Of a stretch of 64,000 nt of DNA, positions 45,671-53,832 are shown piece by piece. Source of the stretch: Phycisphaerae bacterium (lineage in GTDB: Bacteria > Planctomycetota > Phycisphaerae > Tepidisphaerales > Tepidisphaeraceae); the NCBI GenBank assembly GCA_026004655.1, contig BPJO01000016.1, positions 1 to 64,000 of the forward strand, read 5' to 3'. Below the pieces are notes generated by a model. That model was not told the origin of the DNA. It did not search any database and saw only the letters and a list, made by a program, of their open reading frames with translations. The translations under genes and the position numbers were made by a program. The first letter of the stretch is position 1. Every line of letters begins with the position of its first letter.

Positions 45671-47071
45671 CTATCGGTCGAAAAACGTTAGATACTTGCC
45701 TTCCCCCATCCGTTTGATCAACAGCGAAAGTTCCAGCAGATGATAATCCCCCCACATGCTGGATTCTCCGAAAGGTACTTTTCGACCTTTGGGGATGTAG
45801 TCCCAGTGATTGGGGTGATGATACACGCTGTGGAGAAGCAATCCTTGGTGTCGAGGGTCTGTCGAGAGATAAGGCACGTCGGTCAGCGTTCGGGCGATGG
45901 TCAACCCTGCCTGGAGATATCGTTTTCCTCTGCTCCCCCCCAGATAATTGCCTAGTCGGATTAATCCCTGAGCGGCGATGGCGGAGGCGCTGGCATCGAC
46001 GGGTTCTTCGTCCTGCGTCAGGTCGGCCGGTCGGCTGCGCCAGTCCCCGAGCTTGTGAAGATTCGGTGCCCCGTCGTCCCAATACGTGATCCCGTCGAGA
46101 CAGGAGACGTCATCGATGTAATGGTCACACACGTCAACGGCAGCCCGTTCATAGACGGCCACCACGTCTTTTTTCTTCATCCCGACCGACGACTCAAAGT
46201 CCTTGGCGTCGATGGTTTTGAAAAACTCCAGTTCTTCGGCATACCCGCACATGGCCCAAGCCAGACCCCGGGTCCAGGTAGAAAAGGCCGAATACCCCTG
46301 CTGGGTCGACCGACACCGGAACGCCCCGTCATTTCGATTGAAAATGGCTTCGTGAGCCGTGCGTCCTCGAACGTCATACGTGTGAGACGAATCCCCGTGA
46401 AACACGATGTACTGGTTCGTTGTCAGACCGTGCAGGACCGACCGTTTGAGCAGATCCGCCTTTCGGTCCCCTTCGTGCATCAAACGGTGTCCGAGTTGCC
46501 AAGCCACACCCAAGATCCGGATCGTACGCATGGTATCGACGAACAACGAATGTGGACCGTTGAAAGAATAGATGTATCCCAATGCCGGAGCATCGGCGGT
46601 GTGTTTGGACTTCACCGCAGGGGTCCCGCTCCACCGGGCTGCTTGGACCGCCCCCGAGGCCTTGATCGCCAGTTCGTAAAAATGATTCTCCCATTCGTTG
46701 TAAGGAATTTTCTTCTCCCGCATCAACCGACGAAGGTTGCCGTACGTCGACAGATTGTTAAACCCGTGGTCGTGCACCCCGGTATGAGTCACATGGCTGG
46801 CCATCCGTTGGACGGTCTTTCGACGTCCGATCTCCAATAATTTCTTATCTCCCGTCGCATCGAAGGTCAGAATCGCGTTACCGTACATGAACCCTTCGGT
46901 CCATTCGGTCCATCCCCGGGTGGTGTACTGACCATTGACGGTAAACACCGGAGTCCCCTTGGAGGCGTCCCATGATTTGTCCAGACGAACACACTTTCGC
47001 GTTGCGATTTCAAAAACACGATTGACCGCAGAAGCTAGGTCACGAGCCGAGAGGTTTTGATCGATTTTCAT
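45671..47071 (-). CDS. GH88-family unsaturated uronyl hydrolase
   Basis: A 466-residue cytoplasmic (alpha/alpha)6-barrel enzyme that hydrates and releases 4,5-unsaturated uronic acid from lyase products. Family marks: RGWTEWTEGFMYGNAILTFD, THTGVHDHGFNNLSTYGNL, STWTRGLAWAMCGYAEELEF, VDASASAIAAQGLI and GESSMWGDYHLLELSLLIKR. No signal peptide is present, so oligosaccharides must be imported. The PL11 and PL26 lyases at 57-61 kb would produce suitable unsaturated ends, so unsaturated rhamnogalacturonan oligomers are the likely substrate; GH88 enzymes acting on glycosaminoglycans or alginate-type sugars also exist. It is divergent from the HD-GYP-like gene across an inverted repeat. Confidence 0.88.
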   Translation of the reverse strand: MKIDQNLSARDLASAVNRVFEIATRKCVRLDKSWDASKGTPVFTVNGQYTTRGWTEWTEGFMYGNAILTFDATGDKKLLEIGRRKTVQRMASHVTHTGVHDHGFNNLSTYGNLRRLMREKKIPYNEWENHFYELAIKASGAVQAARWSGTPAVKSKHTADAPALGYIYSFNGPHSLFVDTMRTIRILGVAWQLGHRLMHEGDRKADLLKRSVLHGLTTNQYIVFHGDSSHTYDVRGRTAHEAIFNRNDGAFRCRSTQQGYSAFSTWTRGLAWAMCGYAEELEFFKTIDAKDFESSVGMKKKDVVAVYERAAVDVCDHYIDDVSCLDGITYWDDGAPNLHKLGDWRSRPADLTQDEEPVDASASAIAAQGLIRLGNYLGGSRGKRYLQAGLTIARTLTDVPYLSTDPRHQGLLLHSVYHHPNHWDYIPKGRKVPFGESSMWGDYHLLELSLLIKRMGEGKYLTFFDR

Positions 47072-47084
47072 AGACCCTGAAGTG

Positions 47085-47108
47085 TACCGAATCCGGACAA
47101 ATTCGGTA
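47085..47108. promoter_or_regulatory. Inverted repeat in the GH88/HD-GYP divergent promoter region
   Basis: Arms TACCGAAT and ATTCGGTA are perfect 8-bp complements separated by 8 nt (CCGGACAA). The repeat begins 13 bp upstream of the GH88 start. It may be an operator for a dimeric regulator, unlike the LacI-type palindromes elsewhere in the window. Confidence 0.5.
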
Positions 47109-47169
47109 GTAATGCCGAATCCACAAAATTATTCGTTCGTTGCCTTTCGTAAATGGTACACTTCGGATT

Positions 47170-48330
47170 GTGCTGATCGTCCCGATCCATGAAGCCCGAC
47201 CCGGCCAGAAGCTGGCCTTAGGAGTGATGAACCCACAGGTCAGGGATCAGGAGCTTCTCAAAGCCGGTTTCGTCCTGGATCAACCGATCATTGACCGGCT
47301 CGAATCCCTGGGCGTGATTCAGATATTCGTCGATTTCCCGGGATTGGACGACCTGGATCCGATCATCATGGCCCAACTGAGCCCAGAAAGACAGGTCATT
47401 TATCAACAGGTTAAATCGGCCATCGTCGACAGCGAAAAATCGAACAGTCCGGTCATCAGACTCGGTCCATATGTCGAAACCACCCGCCAATTCGTAAAAA
47501 CGATCATGGGCAACCCCAACAACGCGATGATGCTGGACGTGTTGAACCAGTCGCATGACGAAGTCGAACATGCGACGACGGTGGCCCATCTGTCATTGGT
47601 AATCGGACTGAAATTGGACGCGTTTCTGATCCGCGAACGGTCGCGGTTGCCCGCAGCAGTCGCCAAGGACGTCACACCCCTGGGCGTGGCGGGAATGCTG
47701 CACGACATCGGAAAAACCAGGCTCCCCGAACCCCTCAGGAAGTATCACACGCTCAACCCCCCTCCCCCCGGTGATGCACGCGAACTATGGGAAAAACACC
47801 CTCAGTACGGGTATGAGATGATCCGAAACGGCACCGACGCCACCACCGCAGCCGCGGTGCTGCATCATCACCAACGGTTTGACGGGTCGGGGTTTCCCAA
47901 AATCAGTCGCGGCGACAGCCAAATCGATATGTCCGGAGGGCAGATCCACTGTTTTGCCCGTATCCTGGCGGTGGCCGATCTGTATGACCGTCTGAGTCGC
48001 AGCCAAGGACCCGTCCGGTTGACCAATTATCGTGTCTTACATCTGCTCAAAACCCGATACCTGTCCGGACTCGATCCGGAAATCGTCTCAGCCCTGCCTC
48101 AAGTCATTCCCCCGTTTTCTCCGGGACGACGCGTCAGCCTCTCGGACGGTTCGCAAGGCATCGTCATCGGATTCAACCCCTACTCCCCGTACCAACCGAC
48201 TATCAAGCTTCTAGATCCCACAACCCAAACGATCCAGGGACCACCTCTGGACTTGCGACAACACCCCCGACTGACCATCACCGGACTGGAAGGGGTGCCC
48301 CTGACCGAACTCGAGAAAAACAGCCCCTGA
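47170..48330 (+). CDS. HD-GYP-like phosphodiesterase domain protein
   Basis: A 386-residue protein with a short N-terminal domain (IHEARPGQKLALGV, LLKAGFVLDQPIIDRLESLG) and an HD domain: VEHATTVAHLSLVIG, MLHDIGKTRLP with the HD pair, KHPQYGYEMIRNG, HHHQRFDGSGFP, ARILAVADLYDRLS. In c-di-GMP phosphodiesterases of this class the last motif reads HHE..DGxGYP; here it is HHHQ..DGSGFP, so activity may differ. A C-terminal PilZ-like tail (PGRRVSLSDGSQGIVIGFNP) follows. The start is uncertain: GTG at 47170 fits the domain; a TTG at 47140 adds 10 residues. No ribosome site is clear. Confidence 0.82.
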   Translation: MLIVPIHEARPGQKLALGVMNPQVRDQELLKAGFVLDQPIIDRLESLGVIQIFVDFPGLDDLDPIIMAQLSPERQVIYQQVKSAIVDSEKSNSPVIRLGPYVETTRQFVKTIMGNPNNAMMLDVLNQSHDEVEHATTVAHLSLVIGLKLDAFLIRERSRLPAAVAKDVTPLGVAGMLHDIGKTRLPEPLRKYHTLNPPPPGDARELWEKHPQYGYEMIRNGTDATTAAAVLHHHQRFDGSGFPKISRGDSQIDMSGGQIHCFARILAVADLYDRLSRSQGPVRLTNYRVLHLLKTRYLSGLDPEIVSALPQVIPPFSPGRRVSLSDGSQGIVIGFNPYSPYQPTIKLLDPTTQTIQGPPLDLRQHPRLTITGLEGVPLTELEKNSP

Positions 48331-48366
48331 CAACCCCCGGTCCGACCCGTTGTATGCGTACAAAAG

Positions 48367-49497
48367 TCAGGTTTTCACCCGGTCCAAAAGAAAAACGCTC
48401 ATCGGGGTAAAAACGAAGATCGGCAACCAAGCCATCAAAGCCGCCCAACGGTCTCGCCAGAACTCGCCTGCAGGGGGTTCGTCGGCCAGAGCCTGACAGA
48501 TGAAAATCATCGCCATGCAAGCCCCGACAAGATACAGGCACTTGACCACCGCCCATTTCAGTTGTCCTGACTCTCGGATCAGCACACAGCTCATCGCCAG
48601 AAGCACCATCGTGATGTTCAACAGCAACTGGGCAAATCGTGCGTGTTTGACCCGTAGCAGGTCGTTGGTTCCGTAGATGTTCGTTCGTTCCAACAGTTGG
48701 TTGATCCGCGAGGTGGACAGGAGGTTGACAAAATCTCCCGAACGGAATAACGCGATTTCTTCCGGAGTGACGTTGGATTTGTATTCGTCAATCGGTTCGA
48801 TCTTGCGGTTCCGCATCCCCAGACCGATCTGGCTGACGCGTTTACCGTCGGTCAGTTCCCAGGATTCGGTCCTCGGATTGAAAACGGCCGAGGCGGCATC
48901 GATAAACTCGGCTTGGGCCCGGTCATGATCGGCCCGAAGGATCACCACCTCGGTCATCTCGGCCGGTCGATTCAGGGTGGGAGGCTCGTAATCGGCGGCA
49001 AACAGAAGATTGCCCAGAGAATCCTGCATGGCCTGGATTTGAATGACCTTCTGACGACCCAAGTCCGACGGGTCTGATCTTCCCCGGGTCAGTTCGGGAA
49101 TGATGTTGGGGATGATCAGTTCCTGATTGATCAGGGGAAACACCAGAGACAGCACGACCGCGCACAGGATCGCCGGGGCCGCTACACGTACCAGGTGCAT
49201 ACCCGCTGCCATCATGGCAGTCAGCTCATTGAATCGCGCGAGTTTTAGAAACGTGAACGAGGCTGCCACCACCGGAATCACCCCAGCCAGGTGCGAAAAG
49301 ATCAGAAAAGACTGGTAAAAATAGTACTCTACGATGTTGAAAATCATCGACGCGGTCCCTCCCGCTTCGCGCGAGACCGCAAAATCATCGAAGTTAAACA
49401 CCATATCCAGTACGGCATACAGCCCGATCAGGACAAACAGACTGATCAGATAATTACGCAAATAAGCCAACAGGATGTATCGGGTGATGATGGTCAT
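48367..49497 (-). CDS. lptG: LptF/LptG-family permease (second of a tandem pair)
   Basis: A 376-residue inner-membrane protein of the lipopolysaccharide export ABC system. Three helices at the N-terminus (YILLAYLRNYLISLFVLIGL, then AGVIPVVAASFTFLKLARFNELTAMMAAG, VRVAAPAILCAVVLSLVFPL) flank the cytoplasmic coupling motif FNELTAMMAAG. A periplasmic beta-jellyroll follows, then three C-terminal helices. The stop of the upstream homologue lies 6 bp before its start, so the two are one operon. Which of the pair is LptF and which LptG cannot be told with certainty. LptB is not in the window. Confidence 0.88.
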   Translation of the reverse strand: MTIITRYILLAYLRNYLISLFVLIGLYAVLDMVFNFDDFAVSREAGGTASMIFNIVEYYFYQSFLIFSHLAGVIPVVAASFTFLKLARFNELTAMMAAGMHLVRVAAPAILCAVVLSLVFPLINQELIIPNIIPELTRGRSDPSDLGRQKVIQIQAMQDSLGNLLFAADYEPPTLNRPAEMTEVVILRADHDRAQAEFIDAASAVFNPRTESWELTDGKRVSQIGLGMRNRKIEPIDEYKSNVTPEEIALFRSGDFVNLLSTSRINQLLERTNIYGTNDLLRVKHARFAQLLLNITMVLLAMSCVLIRESGQLKWAVVKCLYLVGACMAMIFICQALADEPPAGEFWRDRWAALMAWLPIFVFTPMSVFLLDRVKT

Positions 49498-49503
49498 ACA
49501 GGA

Positions 49504-51228
49504 TCAGGTTCTTTTTAATCGGAGCATTAAAATGATTGCAATGATCAGTACGATCGCGTTGCCGCTCCAGATGACGGTCAGTCCGAACTCAAGCGGGTCC
49601 TTGAAGTCTTTGGTTAAGTTCTGAGGGATGTTTTCACAGATGTGCTGTCCGGTGACGATCAATACGATGCTCAACAGCGCAGGTACGACACTGACGGCAA
49701 ACGCGGTCAGATAATTCCCACTCTTGAACATCACGCCGAGGGAATAACCAACCAGGGTCAGAACCAGACAACTCAGAGCAAAACTGACCCGACTGAACAT
49801 TTCGCTGATGACGCTGTTGTTCTGCTTTTTCCAGTTCCGAAGCAGTGTGTTACGTTGTTCGGGAAGGATATTGCTTGTCTCTTGCAGGTAATACGATATC
49901 GGTCGGGATTGGATTTTTTTGAGGGATTCGGGCATCGGGATGTTGAAAGCGCGTTCGAACGTGCTACGGGGGTTTTGGTAGTCCGGACCACTAACGACCG
50001 CGTCGAGGAGTTCGACGGTGATGGCGAGTCGGTTCTCATCCGGGTCGGCAAAGACACGAACTCGAGCTTCGCGGGCGTTGGCTTCGATGGACGGAGCCGA
50101 AACCCGGTTGTGGATCAAACGGACCGATTCGGGGGGACCTTCCGGAGACGATCCGAGGACGAGGCGTTCACGTTCGATGACCGGTGCCAACGTACCGGGT
50201 TGAAGAGTGAAACGGTCCCCGTTGATGGCTTTGAACTGCACGATACCCCGTCCGTAGGTCAATTCGTGTTGAAGGTCCATCAGAAACTGTCGTTGCTGGT
50301 CGGCCCGGATGAATCCTCGAAGCGTCTCGGTCAAGCGGCGGGATTTTTCGGGGTGCTCCAGAAGCTGTTTTAACCTCGGATAAGCCATGAACTTGGTATT
50401 TTCCCGAATCGGAGAACGCAGTTCGAAAGGTCCGAACGATTGTGTCCCCACCCCTCCTGCAATGGCATTGTCGGACCGACCCGTGATTTCTCTCGGGAAC
50501 TTCATACCCTGATACAGGATCGCACGAAACAGGACCGGGGTCTCATCTGCATCTTCGTCGTCGGGCTGACGGATGTAGGCCCGTGCTTCTTTAGCAATAT
50601 AGAACTCCTCCGGGACCTGCAACCGCTTGTCTCCGGGTTTGGTGACATACGTGACGATCGAAACGTCGTTTAACACAACCACCTGTTCGTTCGGGCTTTG
50701 CGGATCGGGTTTATCCAAATAGGCCGACCGGGCATAGACCGTCAGAGGAGAATGCCCCCCCGGTTGAAGCAACCTCACCTGGTGTTGCTGTTCGATCCGG
50801 TTGACCACGTATTGACCGATGTTCGAGACGACCGTTTTTTCGACCCGAAGCGTGGCCGCTGGGACGATAAACGACAACGACACCAGACTTAACAAAGCAC
50901 AGATCAAACCCATCACTAACGCCGGTTTCCCCAACCCCAACGGACCAAGACTGATCCCGGCAGCCCGGACGGCGGTAATCTCGTTATCCGCAGCCAACCG
51001 TCCGTACACGATCGTCGTGGCAAACAATGCCGCCACCGGATAACTGTAGGTCGTCATGGCCGGCATCGCGTACATGAGCATTTGACCGACCTGATTCAGA
51101 TCCAACCCCTGTTCGGTCAAGGGTCTGAGCAACCCCCCGAACGACATGATGCCCGCGATCACCCCTGAGGCGAGTAGGAACACCACCACCAGATTCCTGA
51201 AAATGTAAATAAATAGCGTCTTGCTCAT
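49504..51228 (-). CDS. lptF: LptF/LptG-family permease, long form (first of a tandem pair)
   Basis: A 574-residue inner-membrane protein with the same plan as its neighbour: N-terminal helices with SYPVAALFATTIVYGRLAADNEITAVRAAG, an enlarged periplasmic region of about 350 residues, and C-terminal helices (VSFALSCLVLTLVGYSLGVM, AIVLIIAIILML). Typical LptF is near 360 residues, so the periplasmic part carries an insert of about 200 residues of unknown fold, a feature seen in planctomycetes. It would form the membrane half of the lipopolysaccharide transporter with the next gene. It heads a two-gene operon. Confidence 0.87.
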   Translation of the reverse strand: MSKTLFIYIFRNLVVVFLLASGVIAGIMSFGGLLRPLTEQGLDLNQVGQMLMYAMPAMTTYSYPVAALFATTIVYGRLAADNEITAVRAAGISLGPLGLGKPALVMGLICALLSLVSLSFIVPAATLRVEKTVVSNIGQYVVNRIEQQHQVRLLQPGGHSPLTVYARSAYLDKPDPQSPNEQVVVLNDVSIVTYVTKPGDKRLQVPEEFYIAKEARAYIRQPDDEDADETPVLFRAILYQGMKFPREITGRSDNAIAGGVGTQSFGPFELRSPIRENTKFMAYPRLKQLLEHPEKSRRLTETLRGFIRADQQRQFLMDLQHELTYGRGIVQFKAINGDRFTLQPGTLAPVIERERLVLGSSPEGPPESVRLIHNRVSAPSIEANAREARVRVFADPDENRLAITVELLDAVVSGPDYQNPRSTFERAFNIPMPESLKKIQSRPISYYLQETSNILPEQRNTLLRNWKKQNNSVISEMFSRVSFALSCLVLTLVGYSLGVMFKSGNYLTAFAVSVVPALLSIVLIVTGQHICENIPQNLTKDFKDPLEFGLTVIWSGNAIVLIIAIILMLRLKRT

Positions 51229-51356
51229 CGGCTTTGCCTTTACCCGAAAAGGCAGAAGGACGATTTATACCGGGTGTGATCACCGAATGCACTCTGCCCG
51301 ACTTTGAAATACGGATCGTGGACAGGGGTGTTGCCTCGTCGCCCCCGTTTTTCTGA

Positions 51357-51390
51357 CGAAAAGACCGGTCCGTCTTGAACGGACCGGTCT
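51357..51390 (-). terminator. Intrinsic terminator of the LysM lipoprotein gene
   Basis: On the minus strand a 12-bp stem AGACCGGTCCGT/ACGGACCGGTCT with a 5-nt loop is followed by TTTTC, 39 bp after the LysM stop codon. Confidence 0.92.
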
Positions 51391-51428
51391 GGGGTCTGGT
51401 TAATTTTTCGAGCAGGTCCGTTTTCCGG

Positions 51429-51818
51429 TCAGGGGATCACGATTTGCTGGCCGACCTTGAGCTTATTTGGTTCAAGGCCCGGGTTGGCTGCGACGATTTT
51501 TTGCCAATCTCGCCCCGAACCATAGTTGGCTTTGGCGATGGAAAAGAGGGTGTCGCCTTTCTTGATGGTATAGGTTTTGCGAGTGGAGGTCGGGGAAGGG
51601 TTGTTCGAAGCGTAGGAAACCGGTTGTACGTCCGAAACCGGTTGTGCCATCACCGGTTGGGCGGCAACGGGTTGTTCGGTCGGGATCGGAGCAGGTGCTG
51701 CGACATCCAGCACTCCCGGATTGACTGCCGCCTCGGTCTTTTTACTTGTGCCACCATTTTGGCATCCTGTGACTAGTCCCAACAAAACGATCCAAAGCAG
51801 TACCACCACACGTGTCAT
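51429..51818 (-). CDS. LysM-domain lipoprotein
   Basis: A 129-residue exported protein. The signal peptide ends in LVTGC, a lipobox. A proline- and alanine-rich linker of about 60 residues follows (PTEQPVAAQPVMAQPVSDVQ). A single C-terminal LysM domain, with TYTIKKGDTLFSIAKANYG, then GLEPNKLKVGQQIVIP, would bind peptidoglycan or similar glycans. It probably anchors or senses cell-wall polymer from the periplasmic face. It has its own terminator and lies downstream of the DUF11 lipoprotein gene, which has a separate terminator, so the two are independent units. Confidence 0.92.
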   Translation of the reverse strand: MTRVVVLLWIVLLGLVTGCQNGGTSKKTEAAVNPGVLDVAAPAPIPTEQPVAAQPVMAQPVSDVQPVSYASNNPSPTSTRKTYTIKKGDTLFSIAKANYGSGRDWQKIVAANPGLEPNKLKVGQQIVIP

Positions 51819-51964
51819 GACAGCTCCTTCACAAAAACCGGGTTCTGCACGACCGTCCGTGTCGTGCCAGAAAGTTTATCGGACACCCCTGTTCGGGGGC
51901 TTGAATCTTTTTGTGGTCCACCGGACCGACGATGCCAAGCTTGTATCCGTCGGGGTTTTTCTGG

Positions 51965-51999
51965 AAATAAAACGTGTCCGGAATTGTGTCCGGACACGT
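51965..51999 (-). terminator. Intrinsic terminator of the DUF11 lipoprotein gene
   Basis: On the minus strand a 10-bp stem ACGTGTCCGG/CCGGACACGT with an 8-nt loop is followed by TTTATTT, 38 bp after the stop codon. Confidence 0.9.
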
Positions 52000-52036
52000 C
52001 CTAATTTTCTGGGCCACAGGTTGTTTGCGAATCCGT

Positions 52037-53623
52037 TCACTGACCAAAGAAGTTGGTGGCTTCGGTTTCTTCGACGGGTCGTCCGAGCTGGTCAGAGCTC
52101 ATGACGGTTTTGAAGCGTACGTCTCCGGGTTTGACGGCTTTGACGGTGACTTTGTAGGTGGCTTTGGCTTTGGGGGGCAAATTATGGATCGGATCAAAGG
52201 TAATCGTATTGCCTTGAACCTTTTCCTTGGTCGTTCCGGACGCTGCGATGAACTGCATGGGGTCTTCCATTTCGCAGACGAGTTTGATGTTGGTCCCGTC
52301 AGCCGTTCCCTGGTTGGTGACTTCGATGGTGTAGGTGGTTTGTTCACCGACACGGACGGGGTCTGGCTGATCGATCACCTCGATCGCGATGGCTGGTACC
52401 CCGCTGAAACTGGTCTGGATCATGGTAGCTTGGGTTTGGGCGCAATCGGCTTTGACGCTGGCTGCGGTGCGGAGGTCTCCTGCCTGGTCGAAACTGATGA
52501 CCACAACGACCTTTTTACTGGCGCCGGGGGCGAGTTCCCCGATCGTCCAGAGGATATTACCGGCGGTGTCGGCTTTTCCGTTGTCGGAGACGGTCTGGAT
52601 AGTCACGCCTTTAGGCATTTTGTCCATGATGCTGACGTTGCGGGCGACGGCGTCGCCTTTGTTGGTGACGGTAATTTCGTACGCGACCGGTTGACCGATG
52701 AAGGATTTTTCCGGACCGGTTTTGGTGATGGTCAGGATCGGTTCACGCACGACGGTATTGACGGCGGTGGATTCGGAAACCAGACCTTCGTCGGCTTTGG
52801 CCGAAGCTTTGACCGCGTAGGTTCCGGTTTTGCTGGCTTTGGCGACGAAGGCAAACTCCTTGCTTTCCCCGGCCGAGAGGGTCCCCGCATCGAACGCAAC
52901 GGCGGCTTTACCGTCCTGGGTCAGAAGACCTTCAGGGAGGACCGACTCGACTTTCACATTTCGCGCCTGACCCGAACCGGTGTTGGTGACCGTGAACTTA
53001 TAAGACAGGGGGTCACATTTCATGATTTCGGCAGGTCCGACCCCGGACAGTTTTAATGCCGGTGCCACCACGGTAGTCACCATGCACAAGGATACGTCAT
53101 AGGACGCCGACATACACATCCCGAGCGGTCCGGATTGGGTGGCGGTTCCTTGAAGACGATAGAACTTGTTTTCCCCCGGTCCGAGAGGACCGACCACAAT
53201 CGTGTGGGTAGCCGGTTTCCCGTCGGGCGTGCCTTCGGTAACGTCCCGGATTTTCAGCGTCCCCGGGACTGTCAGACTGCAACGAATGTTGTCGAGTTTG
53301 AGTTTGGCGATATTGGTGATTTTGATGTCAAAATCAAAGGGTTTGTTGGCTTGGATTTCGGTCGGCAGGGCCTGTTCGATCATCAACAGGCTGGTTCCCG
53401 GTTCGCCGGTCGGGAAGTACAGTTTTCCGAACATCTGGTTTCCGCTGATTTTGACCATGTCGTCCAGGTTCGAAGTTGACACCTCGGTTTCGGGTTTGGC
53501 GGGTTGGGCCACCGCCCCTTCGAACGGATCGGTCGTCTGGGATTGTGACTGTTTCGGCGCCTGTTGACACCCCGTTACGACGGCAAAAGCGATCCACGCC
53601 ACTGCCAAGATCCGACCCAACAT
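52037..53623 (-). CDS. DUF11-repeat surface lipoprotein
   Basis: A 528-residue exported lipoprotein: signal with lipobox VVTGC, a low-complexity stretch (QQAPKQSQSQTTDPFEG), then four to five immunoglobulin-like beta-sandwich repeats of the DUF11 type. Each has the pattern YxFxVTNTGxGxARNVxVxxxLPxGL (DPLSYKFTVTNTGSGQARNV, PVAYEITVTNKGDAVARNVS, QTTYTIEVTNQGTADGTNIK). These stalk-like proteins are common on planctomycete surfaces. The ATG at 53623 has GAGGAG 8 nt upstream; an in-frame start 60 nt earlier would precede the signal peptide. It is transcribed alone and followed by a terminator. No enzymatic domain is present. Confidence 0.88.
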   Translation of the reverse strand: MLGRILAVAWIAFAVVTGCQQAPKQSQSQTTDPFEGAVAQPAKPETEVSTSNLDDMVKISGNQMFGKLYFPTGEPGTSLLMIEQALPTEIQANKPFDFDIKITNIAKLKLDNIRCSLTVPGTLKIRDVTEGTPDGKPATHTIVVGPLGPGENKFYRLQGTATQSGPLGMCMSASYDVSLCMVTTVVAPALKLSGVGPAEIMKCDPLSYKFTVTNTGSGQARNVKVESVLPEGLLTQDGKAAVAFDAGTLSAGESKEFAFVAKASKTGTYAVKASAKADEGLVSESTAVNTVVREPILTITKTGPEKSFIGQPVAYEITVTNKGDAVARNVSIMDKMPKGVTIQTVSDNGKADTAGNILWTIGELAPGASKKVVVVISFDQAGDLRTAASVKADCAQTQATMIQTSFSGVPAIAIEVIDQPDPVRVGEQTTYTIEVTNQGTADGTNIKLVCEMEDPMQFIAASGTTKEKVQGNTITFDPIHNLPPKAKATYKVTVKAVKPGDVRFKTVMSSDQLGRPVEETEATNFFGQ

Positions 53624-53832
53624 GGTTTTGCTCCTCTGAAAATCCTTTTTAGCGCAACAAGACATGCTCGGTTTATCGGCCAAAGTCCTGTTGGACCAAC
53701 ACCCGGATTTTTCTCATCCCCCCTTTTTTCGAACCGGGACCACCGTGTCCGCGATCGAAATTGCCTTAAATTATTTCGAAAAAAGACTTTAGCATGTCCC
53801 TGTCGTTCTCTTCGGGTCTGGGTGACGACAGG

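Noticed and set aside
51974..53056. Open frame of 360 codons on the plus strand inside the DUF11 gene, rich in Gly, Phe and Asp
   Set aside because: Its composition is the mirror image of the repeated DUF11 codons; it has no signal or homology.
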